Assembly: GCA_026874595.1 (NCBI GenBank)
Contig: CM049306.1
Coordinates: forward strand, 75,699,642 to 75,763,641
Length of the DNA stretch: 64,000 nt
Direction of reading: 5' to 3'
Source: Sipunculus nudus
Taxonomy: Eukaryota > Annelida > Sipuncula > Golfingiida > Sipunculidae
Part shown: positions 21,353 through 31,128 of the stretch, one piece after another
How positions within the stretch are numbered: the stretch's first letter is position 1
Layout: the number at the start of each line of letters is the position of its first letter
Notes under the pieces: model-generated
Told to the model about the DNA's origin: nothing
The model's input: only the letters and a program-made list of their open reading frames with translations
Databases searched by the model: none
Program-made: the position numbers and the translations under genes

Positions 21353-22072
21353 CTGTTTAAAACACATATTCATTTTACCTATACAGTCTATTTCTGAATG
21401 AACATGAATATCTTTGATATTAAACATGTGCCTGTGATTTGAAAATACACAATGACAGTAACTATTAACACTGATATATGAGATACAAATTTTGATTAAG
21501 TAACACATCTTATTATCTATAATATAAATATTTGGAAATTATTTTGGTACTTAGGGTTCATTTAGGAAACTCTCTAAAAGAATACAGAAAAGTCATACAT
21601 TGAGTGGGTTTCACGATGGTTAGAATTTACAGGAATGAGAATATTTGGTAATAAAGCTGAAGGTAATCAAGCCATGTTGGTCAAGCATGATGCTGACGAA
21701 CACAGGAGAGCTAGAGGAGGATACTGGTTGGGGCCTTGTATGCTACAACTACAATTTAAGTTGCTACAAAAGATCATTCTTTCGATCATGCTTTTGCTCA
21801 TTCTTCAAATACCATCAATGTATGGAAATACAATAATTGACTTTGTAGCATGATGGATCAGCATAGCTGTGTACCCTTAAACCCTTTATAAATACCAAAA
21901 TCACTTGCACCACTGACGAGAACATGGAGCCTCCATATTTTCCTCCGGTATGCTGTACCATTTTTATAAAACTGAGTGTCCCTGTATATTTTAAATTCTT
22001 GGCATAAAGAGAACTGCACTGGAAGTTGATCTATCATTGACTGATCTGTTATAAACATGAGATGTTACGTAC
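21353..22072 (-). other. NR2C intron, nothing recognised
   Basis: AT-rich intron without any of the window's repeat families. Short overlapping frames on both strands near 21635-22058 show no family resemblance and are treated as chance. Confidence 0.45.
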
Positions 22073-22157
22073 CATCATAATCAATGATAAGGGAATCATC
22101 AGGTGACGCCAAACTCACACTTGATTGGTCCATACTGTTGTCGATTGTCGAGTCATT
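22073..22157 (-). CDS. NR2C: NR2C receptor exon (acidic linker before the ligand-binding domain)
   Basis: A small exon of 85 bases, after a TTTTGTGCAG acceptor and before GATG/GTACGT, phase 0 in and phase 1 out. It encodes NDSTIDNSMDQSSVSLASPD and DSLIIDYDG. It is the hinge just before the GPMLSD start of the ligand-binding domain. Human TR2 has a similarly S/D-rich stretch (HLITGDSSINYTEKEGPLLSD). It is too short for standard ORF finding and is supported by phase and splice consensus on both sides. Confidence 0.85.
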
Positions 22158-22389
22158 CTGCACAAAACGGAAATATTAAGAAATAAATACTTCAGAAAAA
22201 TCCACAGGAGTACTTGTTTTATTATTTTTTAATTACAATTCAGAGTTATAACAACATATCCTCTTTTATCTGAGCATAGTTTATAAATGAATTTGAGAAT
22301 TCTGAAATCCAGGGCTGAAGTAATAATTTCTTTGCATTAAGTTTTATTTGTCTCAAGGGTAGGTTTATCAGCGTTGAGCATAGCATTAC

Positions 22390-22574
22390 CTGACTATCAT
22401 TCATGTTTGTCTGTGGCTGGACAGCTTTGGCCATGGTGTCGAAGGCCTTGGCCACGAAGTCACTGCTGGTCTCATCAGTGGTGGTGCCGTTAGTGGCCGG
22501 CGTCTCCTGGGAACCCCCATCCTCCTTACCCATCGTCGCCAACGTTGTCACTACACTCGCCAAAGTGCTCAGAT
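22390..22574 (-). CDS. NR2C: NR2C receptor exon (hinge, TLA..VTTLA motif)
   Basis: The exon follows a TAATTACAG acceptor, enters in phase 1 (G+AT=D) and ends at GTCAG/GTAATG in phase 0. It encodes DLSTLASVVTTLATMGKEDG, then ..DFVAKAFDTMAKAVQPQTNM and NDSQ. Human TR2 shows DLSTLANVVTSLANLGK and SRAFDTLAKALNP, a pairing specific to the NR2C family. The overlapping open frame on the plus strand (22403-22606) is an antisense shadow. Confidence 0.93.
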
Positions 22575-23052
22575 CTGTAATTACATATAAACAGATGTTA
22601 CGGTAACATGATACATCTGTTACAGGAAGTTTAATCGCCATTTTTATTGGCGAGTAGTAAGACAAACACATTGTACCATCAATTATTGGTCTGCGGGTCT
22701 AATAACAACTTGAAGTGATTTAAAATAAAATATTTCAAGGACATGTTTTTAAGTCAATCATTTAAATACAATTAAACTTGGTCCAATGATGGGACAATTT
22801 TCTTTAACAAAATATACAGCACAATTTTTATCTGTATAATTTGTTAAATTTCATCTTGAACTGGTTTCAAAATACTGATCTTATTACATATAGCAGAAGC
22901 ATATTAGGCAGGGGATGAACTTTTAAAGATAAGGGCAGTGGGACAAGTCATCATGGTTTTGATATACATGGTTTACCATGTATTTATTTGTATGCTGTCT
23001 CCTTCAAATGTTAAAGTAGGGTCTACAATTCATATTCCAAGGCAATGGATCT
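22575..23052 (-). other. NR2C intron, left of the H2 MITE, nothing recognised
   Basis: AT-rich intron sequence with no repeat family or coding similarity noticed. Confidence 0.4.
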
Positions 23053-23060
23053 GTAATCAG

Positions 23061-23477
23061 TAGTGGTAGGAGACAGTTGTAAAATTAAACTAGAAGGTTG
23101 AAAAATCAACCAATGATCAAATTTTAATCAATTGTTTTATGTACCATCTATAAAACCATGAATTATGCTGTTTAGAATTATTCAAATAGAGACCAAGTAA
23201 ATTCAGTCTAACTTGTTCATCACACTAAAAGTTCATGGCAACGGCTAGGTTGTTGACACTTATTCATTGCACAAAATAAATATTTAATTCTATTCACTAT
23301 TTTGTTCCTGGTCTTTCTCATATCTCTGACAGAATAACTTATAAGAATTATAAGTTTCTTCTTTGGATCTGCATACATAATCTTTTGTGATCGATTATGC
23401 AAAAGTCCAATCAGTTTAATTGATAATGAAAGAAAAGGACCAATCGTCAATATAATCAATTAATTTGTACACCACTA
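23061..23477 (+). mobile_element. hAT-like MITE, copy H2
   Basis: About 417 bp with ends TAGTGGT...ACCACTA in inverted orientation. It is flanked by GTAATCAG (23053-23060) and GTAAACAG (23478-23485), 7 of 8 identical, as expected of a hAT target-site duplication. The interior is related to H1 and H3 (GACCAATCnTnnATATAATC near the right end, CTTTCTCATATCTCTGACAG in the middle). Non-coding. It lies in an NR2C intron close to the next exon. Confidence 0.7.
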
Positions 23478-23539
23478 GTAAACAGACATGTATTCATTCA
23501 CTTAGTAACAGCATCAATACAACAACAGGAGGTTCTGAC

Positions 23540-23645
23540 CTGTATTAGATGATGAGACAGAGCTGAGGAGGACGGGCCCCTGGTCTGTCTGTATAAGCCG
23601 CTCCTGTAGGTTGGCAAGGAGACTCTCCTGGGGACGTACAGCCTC
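23540..23645 (-). CDS. NR2C: NR2C receptor exon (hinge)
   Basis: 106-base exon after a TTATACAG acceptor, ending ACAG/GTCAGA, phase 0 in and phase 1 out. It encodes EAVRPQESLLANLQERLIQT and DQGPVLLSSVSSSNTG. No strong family motif; it lies in the variable hinge between the DNA-binding domain extension and the DLSTLA motif. It is supported by consensus splice sites and by exact phase agreement with both neighbours. Confidence 0.82.
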
Positions 23646-24572
23646 CTGTATAACAAAACATACACCAGTTCAACATCCATATTCACCTTGTGAAGCTCTA
23701 TCACAATTACAGTCTTAATGTGCCTATTAACAGTAATCATTTAGAATAACATTTATGCCAATGCTATGCCATATGTTAAAATACCTATAAATCAACCATT
23801 GTAAGAGCAGTGTTTGATATAAACTAGCACACGTGTAATTTAACAACATGTCACATAATGGGAGGTTTTTGGTTTCTCTGAGAAATAATTATATACAATT
23901 ATAGCAAAGTAGATTGATATATCCACAGATAACATCTCAATGAATTGCAGGAATAACCTTTGTGGTTGTATATACATCCTTCTTAATCAGATAAAATCCA
24001 ATCTAATAAGTATCCAACTGCGGATGACAGACTCTTCACAGATACTGTGATTGGCTTTTCATTTGCGAGGGTTTCAAATTTGCAATAGTTGCAAAAAGGA
24101 AATTACCATGGTATTAAAACCTTTATGAATAAGACATAAGAGCTACATTGGTTGACCTTTCATACTGCATAGCCTCAAGAATGGACACTGCATTGCAAGT
24201 TGAACAAATTGCTACTACAAATAATCTGATATCTTTTATGTTGCCTGCAAACAAAGATTGATATTGTAAATGATAAAAGAGCTTTCACATTATCTACTAA
24301 TAATAAAATTGTTTCTACTTGTTTTATGTTCCCCTGGGGATAAGTCACATTGTTCAATTTTTTTTCTCAAATAACTATGTATAGTATAACTATATATAGT
24401 TAGTGATATAATCAGTGTAGGTTACTGCATGGTGAAATAGTGAAAATGAATTAAATACAATAGAAAAAGTGAAAACCACAAAAGCTGAACTTCGCACACA
24501 TGAAGCCAACCATTGCAGTTATCCCTGACTGAACTTTTTAATCTGCATTACCCAGGTTTCCATTCAACACAC
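23646..24572 (-). other. NR2C intron, nothing recognised
   Basis: AT-rich intron. A short AT palindrome lies near 24376-24405 (ACTATGTATAGTATAACTATATATAGT). No repeat family and no exon signature were seen. Confidence 0.45.
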
Positions 24573-24706
24573 CTTATTTTCAAAGACAGGAATGGCAGTA
24601 GAAGGGCTGTTGAAGTCTTTGCGGATGTAGATTTTCTGGGTGGAGGTGGCCACGTTCAGAGCGAGTCTCTCTCGGGGCTCTGGTGGTTTTCTCTCCTGCT
24701 GTACTG
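24573..24706 (-). CDS. NR2C: NR2C receptor exon (C-terminal extension of the DNA-binding domain)
   Basis: The exon follows a CTGTCACAG acceptor and ends AATAAG/GTGTGT, phase 1 in and phase 0 out. With the first acceptor it encodes AVQQERKPPEPRERLALNVA, TSTQKIYIRKDFNSPSTAIP and VFENK. Human TR2 reads SVQCERKPIEVSRE..ASTEKIYIRKDLRSPLTATP in the same order. IYIRKD is a family hallmark. The overlapping plus-strand open frame (24513-24803) is an antisense shadow. Confidence 0.95.
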
Positions 24707-24711
24707 CTGTG
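24703..24711 (-). promoter_or_regulatory. NAGNAG tandem acceptor of the NR2C exon
   Basis: The acceptor reads CACAGCAG on the minus strand, so splicing may use the first AG (exon starts 24706) or the second (24703). Both keep the frame and differ by one alanine (MRSE-A-VQQ against MRSE-VQQ). Human has a residue here (D-S-VQ), which favours the first. Confidence 0.6.
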
Positions 24712-26175
24712 ACAGGCAAAGGGTGACAGGCAAATCAAAAACAAAAGCATTGTATATGGTAAGAATCTACAGTGCTAAGCTAGCTAAGCTGACTTGTGTC
24801 TGACGAGCAATATATACCTCCATCAGTGATGTTTATGTTTTCACCAAGGTTCAATCTATCCTATTGTCTGTCTGTTTGTAAAAGTGATGGTCCGACATCA
24901 ATGAAAATTTGTGATAAGAAACTCCAATTTTCCGCTGTCATGGTAAAGCCTGTCATATGACACTTTCCTCCAGTAATAACCACCACACGTGGTCCTACTG
25001 GAAAATAATTATGTAATAAGAGCATGACAAATAAAATCAAAACAGGTCTCACATGGCAAGGAGAACAACTGACATGACACAGGACACAGGTTAGTCCAAG
25101 CCCCTATATATTGCTGATGTTTGCCAATTACAACAATTCTCTGCACAAGATGTAAACGGTATTCACTGGCTGTTATTTTAAGTTTGGTAATAATGCTTAA
25201 AACTCTTTATTTGAAATAAAACAAGAGCTTTCCCAGTGGAAAAGGGGGAGTTATAAAATGTGCTTGGGTGGTTGGGAGTTGATATTTAATTTAGGGAGGC
25301 TCCTGATAAATAAAGGAGGGTGGGAATCTTTGTGAGATGGCTATTGGTTCACAGAGTAGTTCATTAAAGGTTAAAGATGGCTGAGATTCCAGACTGTAGT
25401 CCATATAACACAGCTGCTCTGTTGAACTGCTTTGCATTATATGTGACATGTTGCTACTGGTTTAGTCTTGCTTGGTGTAGTCATTTTCAATATTCAGTTC
25501 ATATGGTTTGGATATACTGACAGATTGTGCTTTATATGTGGATATCTGTTACTGAACAAGATATGGCATAATTACAATAAATGATTCAATCTGCAATTGT
25601 TGTTTTTTTTTTGTGATGCAAGTTTACTCAAAACTTTACTTTGAGCCAAAGATATCTGAAAAAAATATCCATGATATGGGTCTCAGATCTGATAGCTTTT
25701 TGTTGCTGATGGAGGTATATCAGCTCTCTAAGAGTTCTACAGATTCTAAACCAATGTCAGCATCTAACCAAAGAGCGATTTAATTATAAATTCCATGTAA
25801 AACTGACTTAAATAGTTGAACAGGTGACTCTTCGATTCTTACCACTGTTCAAGAACTTATAAAAGGAACTGTTCTATGTACAATAACTATTACTTAAGCA
25901 ATAATTTGACATAAGTAAATGTATACTTGCATAATACAAATGGCTATTGCATAGATAATGAGACATGAAGAAAATAATTTTACAACCTTTTTTTACTTAA
26001 CAACAAGAGCATTTCTGATGATTGTCATAAGAATGATGCTGTTGATCATATATTACCTTTATAACTTTATAATTCTGAGTTAAACTGCCACAAATGATTG
26101 TTCAAGGTTAATTTTTGTATAATTTTAATAAGCTACAAAGCTATACAATTAGAGTATATTAGATATTATGCACAC
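24707..26175 (-). other. NR2C intron, nothing recognised
   Basis: About 1.5 kb of AT-rich intron between the DNA-binding domain exon and its extension. I saw no member of the window's repeat families and no coding similarity. A (T)n run lies near 25602. Confidence 0.45.
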
Positions 26176-26355
26176 CTTCTGAACGCATGCCGACAGCCAA
26201 GCACTTCTGTAATCGACAGTACTGGCAGCGGTTTCTGTAGTGCTTTGTGATGGGACAGTCTTTGTTTCCTCTACACGCATAACCAAGCTGTTTCCTAATA
26301 CTCCTTTTGAAGAAGCCTTTACATCCCTCACAGCTTATAGCTCCGTAATGGCGTC
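26176..26355 (-). CDS. NR2C: NR2C receptor exon (most of the two zinc fingers)
   Basis: The exon follows a TTTTCCAG acceptor and ends GAAG/GTGTGC, phase 1 in and phase 1 out. It encodes [40 protein letters not shown] and [20 protein letters not shown]. The P-box is EGCKG. In the joined protein the finger cysteines are C203, C206, C220, C223 and C239, C245, C255, C258, with the expected spacing. [15 protein letters not shown] is closest to TR2/TR4 ([15 protein letters not shown]). This domain binds AGGTCA direct repeats in the family. The intron splits the first finger after CGDRAS-G, a position common in NR2 genes. Confidence 0.97.
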
Positions 26356-26866
26356 CTGGAAAATACAATTTTACAGTCAGTAACTGAGAGCTTATTTAAT
26401 AAACAATACATCACAGGAAAGTGGTATCAATAAATCATGAATGTAAAACTGTAAATGGAAAAAGTGGAACAGTGGATTTTCCTTAGACATGATAGGATTC
26501 AATTATTGTATTGTTTACTTTTTTTTTGTCATTTTCATACCTTTTTTTCATCTCTAGCTCATACTCAAGACAGATAAATGATACATTTCTAACCAGGAAA
26601 GCCACCTATTTCCTTCTTTAAATGTCAAGGCAGCAATGCAGGAGAAGATTTTAATTATTACTTGGTCTTCATGAATGCACAGATACATCAAATAATATTC
26701 ATTTCATAATCATCTCACAAGAAACCTTCATTAGCTTTTTATCCTTATCCCTGGTTACAGAATATGTTTGCAATAACTGAATTTAGAATTGAATCCAAAG
26801 GTGACAATCAGTGACTGATTTGGACCGAAGACCCCTAAGGTATTCATTAGCATCTTATGTTCCTAC
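26356..26866 (-). other. NR2C intron within the DNA-binding domain, nothing recognised
   Basis: A 511-base intron that splits the first zinc finger codons. T-rich runs lie at 26515-26550. No repeats of the named families. Confidence 0.5.
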
Positions 26867-26984
26867 CTGAAGCTCTGTCCCCACACACTATACATGGCTC
26901 AAACTTCTGTTCAAACATCTGTTTCTGCGTGATCCTGTCCTGCAGGACCTGCTGCTCCCTCAGCTTCTGGGCTTCTTGTAGCTC
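26867..26984 (-). CDS. NR2C: NR2C receptor exon (Q/E-rich helix and first zinc-finger half)
   Basis: The exon follows a TTACTGACAG acceptor and ends TTCAG/GTAGGA, phase 0 in and phase 1 out. It encodes ELQEAQKLREQQVLQDRITQ, KQMFEQKFEPC and IVCGDRAS. CIVCGDRASG supplies C203 and C206 of the first finger. The preceding 30 residues are charged and glutamine-rich and could form a helix; I see no counterpart in human TR2/TR4. No ATG in the exon, so it is invisible to simple ORF calling. Confidence 0.93.
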
Positions 26985-27354
26985 CTGTCAGTAAAATCAT
27001 ACAGACAGTCAAAACAACACAGCACAAGTTACACTATACTGAAATCATGAGGCAAGGCCAGCTAGACCTTTTTTTTAATTTGATTTTTGTTGGAGGAAAC
27101 CACCTCCTTTTTTTTTTATGCTTACTTAATCAAGTGTATGTACATCTGCAGATTTCCATTTCGGATCAGACTATGTGACAGTGCAGTATCATATGCTTCT
27201 TTAAATTTTATATCCTGGAGTAAACCAAGCCCGGTGACTACTGCACCTGTAGGCCCTGGGTGTCTCAATGTTACCTACTGGGTCATACCACTGAGGAACC
27301 CCTGAAAGGTACATTCATCTGCGAGTGAAACGCTGCCATTGGCCACGGCCCCCC
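26985..27354 (-). other. NR2C intron, left part, nothing firm
   Basis: AT-rich at first, then a less AT-rich part from about 27220 (CCCGGTGACTACTGCACCTG, GGGTCATACCACTGAGGAAC). This part could be a SINE-type fragment, but I do not recognise it. Confidence 0.35.
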
Positions 27355-27358
27355 TTAA

Positions 27359-28273
27359 GGGGGAACATGACACTTTACTGGCGCCCCCTACTGATGACAC
27401 TGCAAAATAAAAATATCTGGTTTAATTATATTATTACGAGGCTACATATTTTGCCGTTTGTGACTTCTGTTGTCATGAACAACGTCATCGCTTCAGGGCA
27501 TCATTTGAGAAAAGTAACTACGATGAACAATTATTGTAGGAATGCTCAGTGTGACTGCTTTATTTAATTATATTTTCAAATAGTATCAAAGTTTTACAAA
27601 GATAATTTCACCAGAATATCACCAGAAGAGGCTCAAGTGCAGGAATATGGCAACGGCTATGTTGTCAACTGTCAGTTTTGACAGTTGCAAGTAGATGACA
27701 AAAAAGAGCATAAATATCACCATATGATTGTAAGTGACACTGATGGTGTAATTCTGAAGAGATATTTAGTATATACCCATAGTTTTTTAGTGCTGATATT
27801 TATATTTCTTTTTATATGGGCATTTTAAAAGCTCATCATATATTGTTGACGCCAGAAGCCATTCATGTGTAGACTTGCTCTCTGGCTCAAAACCGCCAGC
27901 GCCACCTTATGGGTTTTTCCTAAACTAATAATGTCCAAAATTTTCATATTTTGGCCTAATATTTTAAAATTTAACTCATTGACATACACATTTTTGTCTA
28001 TAAATAAGATTGATATTTAATTCTGCATGTTTATTTAGAATATTATGAAAAATACATTGGTCAGTTTTCTAAGATATGTAACTTTTGCTTCCCCCTTAGT
28101 TATATATCATATAAAAACCCACCACAAGTGTCAATTTTCAACTTCATATACTGCAAAAATAAGCACATTGACCCCCAGATTTCATTTCATAATTTTACAA
28201 AGTATGTCTTGTAGATATCATGTGCAGGCTATCTAAGAAATTCCATTGGTAGTTTAAAGTGTCGTGTTCCCCC
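27359..28273. mobile_element. piggyBac-like non-autonomous element with TTAA flanks
   Basis: A 915-bp segment flanked by TTAA at 27355-27358 and 28274-28277. The ends are inverted: GGGGGAACATGACACTTTA on the left, and TAAAGTGTCGTGTTCCCCC on the right, 18 of 19 identical when inverted. TTAA duplication is the mark of piggyBac-type transposition. There is no transposase ORF. It lies in the 9.6-kb NR2C intron. Confidence 0.8.
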
Positions 28274-28277
28274 TTAA

Positions 28278-29595
28278 GCCTGCAGAATGCTCACCTTGGG
28301 TGTGTGCTGAATGTGAAAAATTTCACCACCTTGACTAAGATTTCATTTGAAATCACAATCTCCTGGCTTTCAGTTCTGGGCTCTACTTCTGGGCTACAGA
28401 CCTACACCTTTCATATTTCTACGAAAATTTCCAATTAGCATATGTGGAAAGTTTCCTATATCTTGTATTTAGATGGAAAGAGGACCTAGTCTGTATTCAA
28501 ATGCAGTTTTACTGAACTGAACACTTTGGTCATCTTCCCAAATATTGTTTACTCCAATATATCTAAGCAAAATCTTCTTATTTTCAACACTGAAGCTAAA
28601 TTTCTTGGAAATTCCTGCAAAAAAGGATAAAGGCAGAGTATATCCAAGAATAACTGAAAAACATACACACAGACTTGATTTCCTGAAAATTTCATACACA
28701 GTATTTCTTCAAAACATGCAGCTCAGACTAATAAAATATGTTCCTGAGGAACAGGCAGAGCAGCGTATGTGATTAAGGTGTGACATTTCAGAGCTCCAGG
28801 TATCCATTTTACCACAGCCCAAACCCTTAAATAATTCTATAAAATTAATCAGATTGCTCCATACTGTTCCACAGAAACCTTCACAATCTTAATCTGATCA
28901 TATCATATAACATGTGAATGTCTAAAGCCTTAAAAAATGCACACTATTCACATAGGTTTCTCTTGTGTTAACCACTGTAAATGTAACCTGTATTTTACAT
29001 TAATCACAGTCATGACAATAAATTTTGATGATATTACTGCATCAAGGCCAAAAAAAAATAAAATTTTTGTGTAACTTATCAGTGGGCCACATAAATGTAT
29101 GATTTGCTACCCATTCACCTTTGCCTTATCATCCAATAATTTACCTGGATTCATATTGCAATTTAGTAATCAATTATGGTCAAGTGCTAATCCATTGCTA
29201 ATCAGAGAATCCAATAAGTGGGTAGGTCCATCAAGGAAAATGAATAAATCTAAGGAAACATATGTAATTAGAAACTGCAGATATCTAAGTCTGTTTATAT
29301 TTTGTTATGAAGTTTTTGCAATAAGTTGATTTTATCCACTTTTTATGATCCAGTGGACTTTATTCCTTCAAATTAATTTAACTATACTACCAATCTCAAT
29401 AACCAGTCATCAAATATAAAATGCTCAAATAAAGCCATTAAAATAATAAACAATAAATTAATTTTGCAATACTGATTAGAAAGATTGCTAAACAATTTTC
29501 TCTCTCTGAATTATTCCCAACTAAGTGATTTCATTTTGGGAGGTTTTAAATATAATATCTTTATTATACTATAACACTGGTTAACACTGTGAACA
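28278..29595 (-). other. NR2C intron, nothing firm recognised
   Basis: AT-rich intron between the TTAA element and element B1. The first 140 bases (AATGCTCACCTTGGGTG ... TCTCCTGGCTTTCAG) faintly resemble the possible SINE at 20905-21010. Nothing else was seen. Confidence 0.35.
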
Positions 29596-30366
29596 ACTAG
29601 AATATGTGTAGTCGACAAGCGACTACGTGTATCCGCCGAAATCAGAGTGGGACGGGTGAAGTGAGGCATGGATTGTGTAACAAGGGGAAATAGAGTGAGG
29701 TGTGTTGCATATTAGCATGGATGTCTGCAGCTGAAATGTGTATGTAGGTTGTGCCACCTACCACAAAATCCAGAAAGCTATCAAAGTTGTATAAAAATGC
29801 AAAATTTTAGGCAGACAAGTCAAACCACTGCCGAGATATGAGTGATTTTATCCCAAGGCAGACAAACAGATGGACACTGTGCAAAAATGGTTGCAGGTGG
29901 CGCCACCAGTTTTGCGTATGATTAAGAGCTATGTTAGATCTATACACAATTACACATGCAAAATTTTGGGCCAATTAGCCAAACGGTTCCCGAGATATGA
30001 GCTTGGATGTCTGCAGCGTAAATGTGAATGTAGGTGGCGCCACCTGTCATAAAATCAAGAAAGCTATCCAAGATGTATAAACCTGCAAAATTTTAGGCAG
30101 ATAAGTCAAACCACTGCCGAGATATGAGTGCCAGGATATGTGGGTTAATGTGTCTAAACAGATGCACAGATGGACACACTGGAGAGAGGAAAGGTCTGAG
30201 GTCTAAAACAAATCTGGGGCGCAGCAGTTCACATGTGACCCGAACATAATCCAGGGTTTCGTAAAATTCCGCCCAGCGGTTATGGCAGAGTTCTCTGGAC
30301 ACCTCCGCCGTGGCGGTGGCGGGCTGAAAACACAGTATCCGCAAAACTCTGTTTTGGCTGATACAA
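29596..30366 (-). mobile_element. Family B hairpin-ended element, copy B1
   Basis: Starts ACTAGAATAT, then a perfect hairpin GTAGTCG-acaag-CGACTAC (29608-29626), then the box GTATCCGCCGAAATCAGAG (29629-29647). It ends with a hairpin GTATCCGC..GCTGATAC whose last part, CTCTGTTTTGGCTGATAC, is the inverse of the first box with a few changes. Two internal units of about 285 bp each carry a GGTGGCGCCACC-type palindrome or a relative (29743, 29896, 30031). The order on the minus strand is box hairpin, tandem units, inverse box, hairpin, CTAG, T. Non-coding. Confidence 0.8.
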
Positions 30367-31128
30367 TTAGCCATCTTGACACACAGAGATCATGCTTTCT
30401 ATCCTATTCTAGACATACATCACTTCATCGCAGATTGTCTGTTCACATATTGGCTGTCTGCTTAATTTTTATCCACAGCCAGCAAGATGTAGAGAGCATT
30501 GTTTTGTGGTCTTTCACACAAATTTGCATTCACATTATTTTTACTGTCACATAATTTGTGCCTTAATCAGTTGTACGGATCTCATTTTACACAACCCCTG
30601 CATAACCATAATGATCATTTACACACATTTGATACCATGCAGCACTGAAAAGAGTGATCAACCCTAGATATTATGTACAGAGTACAATTTAAGCACTTGT
30701 CATTTTGTTTTGCTTCCCTAAGGCATGACTTGACCTGATGTCGAAGTACATGACCCTTCCAGATCAGGTCACTTAATTATATTTCATAACCAGGACAGCA
30801 CCTTTTTTAAAGAAATATCAACAGCTTATTTTGTATGAGTAATTAATATTTTAGAGTGCTCAAACATTAGTCATCCTATATATTTATTCTTAGAGTAATA
30901 AATATGTAACAGTTATTAATTCTGAATCATTCTATTGTTTCAAGTACAAAGTCTATACAAAAATATGACTGACGTCAGAGGTCATGACTCTTTTTTACCA
31001 GGTCATTTTAATTCCTTTAAAACTGTATTTTATAACCTGGGTAGCACTCGTTAAAAAGAGTTTTATATCAACAGTTTATTTTTTATGGGTAATTACTACT
31101 GTGGAGTGCTTAACCACTGGTCAAAATA
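30367..31128 (-). other. NR2C intron between B1 and D3
   Basis: AT-rich stretch. Two diverged units of about 240 bp share CAGGTCA(C/T)TTNNATT, ATATCAACAG(C/T)TTATTTT, TGTATGAGTAATTA and TAGAGTGCT words (about 30720-30880 and 30960-31120), so a local tandem duplication is likely. Function unknown. Confidence 0.4.

Noticed and set aside
22403-22606. Plus-strand ORF opposite the DLSTLA exon
   Set aside because: Antisense shadow of a conserved NR2C exon; no independent support.
24513-24803. Plus-strand ORF of 96 codons
   Set aside because: Antisense to the IYIRKD exon of NR2C; coincidence of an open frame opposite coding sequence.
26149-26331. Frame-shifted ORF overlapping the zinc-finger exon
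   Set aside because: It reads the NR2C DNA-binding domain exon out of frame; the true frame shows all eight zinc cysteines.
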